DNA from: Nitrososphaerales archaeon
GTDB taxonomy: Archaea > Thermoproteota > Nitrososphaeria > Nitrososphaerales > Gagatemarchaeaceae
NCBI GenBank assembly: GCA_030040055.1
Contig: JASHUK010000113.1
Coordinates: forward strand, 1 to 5,791
Direction: 5' to 3'
DNA: 5,791 nucleotides
Shown here: positions 5,697 through 5,791 of the stretch, in pieces
How positions within the stretch are numbered: the first letter of the stretch is position 1
How the letters are laid out: each line of letters starts with the position of its first letter
Program-made: the position numbers and the translations under genes
The notes under the pieces: generated by a model
Told to the model about the DNA's origin: nothing
Seen by the model: the letters and a program-made list of their open reading frames with translations, nothing else
Databases searched by the model: none

Positions 5697-5791
5697 GTGG
5701 TTACAAAATCGGTCCGGCCAACTAAGCGGAAGACCGCGCTCAGCGCAAGCTACGACTGGAAACAAGTGGAGCCGAAGGTAAGGGAGTTCTA
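5697..5791 (+). CDS. 5' end of an unidentified gene, truncated by the window
   Basis: An open frame from GTG runs to the window end (31 codons plus two bases), beginning MVTKSVRPTKRKTALSAS and continuing YDWKQVEPKVREF. The start is supported by a GGAG six bases upstream and a TATA-like box. The N-terminus is basic and polar, without a signal peptide. The segment YDWKQVEPKVREF is faintly like the first helix of class I aminoacyl-tRNA synthetases (Leu/Ile/Val type), but this is too weak to name it. The next codon begins with TA, so a very short ORF ending at the edge cannot be formally excluded. Confidence 0.5.
   Translation, partial: MVTKSVRPTKRKTALSASYDWKQVEPKVREF

Noticed and set aside
1..5791. 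CRISPR array, insertion sequence, tRNA or rRNA genes
   Set aside because: No regularly spaced repeats, transposase motifs or RNA-gene signatures were seen on either strand.

Overview
The window looks like the chromosome of a GC-rich archaeon of the TACK group, most probably in or near the Thaumarchaeota/Nitrososphaeria. It carries the archaeal ESCRT-type cell-division genes: two CdvB (ESCRT-III-like) proteins and a CdvC (Vps4-like) ATPase whose sequence closely follows crenarchaeal CdvC down to a C-terminal FKAL. It also has an archaeal-type aspartyl-tRNA synthetase, and several starts have AT-rich TATA-like boxes about 25-35 bp upstream, the usual archaeal leaderless or short-leader layout. 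The lineage call is inference from remembered protein families; no search was run.

Layout, left to right. A plus-strand gene (40-576) encodes a small NusA/KH-like protein with a cysteine cluster. Its stop codon overlaps, tail to tail, the stop of a minus-strand aspartyl-tRNA synthetase (573-1886). Reading along the minus strand, the main transcription unit is cdvB (3143-4003), then cdvC (1917-3146) with a 4-base ATGA overlap, then aspS 30 bp further on; a TATA-like box at the cdvC stop codon suggests aspS also has its own promoter. Upstream of cdvB, across a 167-bp spacer holding a T-rich stretch and short repeats, is a second, shorter ESCRT-III gene (4171-4821, minus). An AT-rich 113-bp divergent promoter region separates it from a plus-strand metallophosphoesterase (4935-5654). 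The last 95 bases hold the start of an unidentified plus-strand gene.

The centre of interest is the cdv cluster. The longer CdvB has a C-terminal winged helix, which in Sulfolobus binds CdvA, but I see no proline-rich MIT-interacting motif in it. The shorter paralog has no winged helix but ends with a clear MIM2-like FPEIPATLP. The neighbouring CdvC has an N-terminal MIT domain. This suggests a division of labour: one ESCRT-III anchors to CdvA and the other recruits the ATPase. No cdvA lies in the window. The machinery is of a known type; what deserves attention is the compact arrangement, the split of motifs between paralogs, and some unusual residues in the aspartyl-tRNA synthetase.
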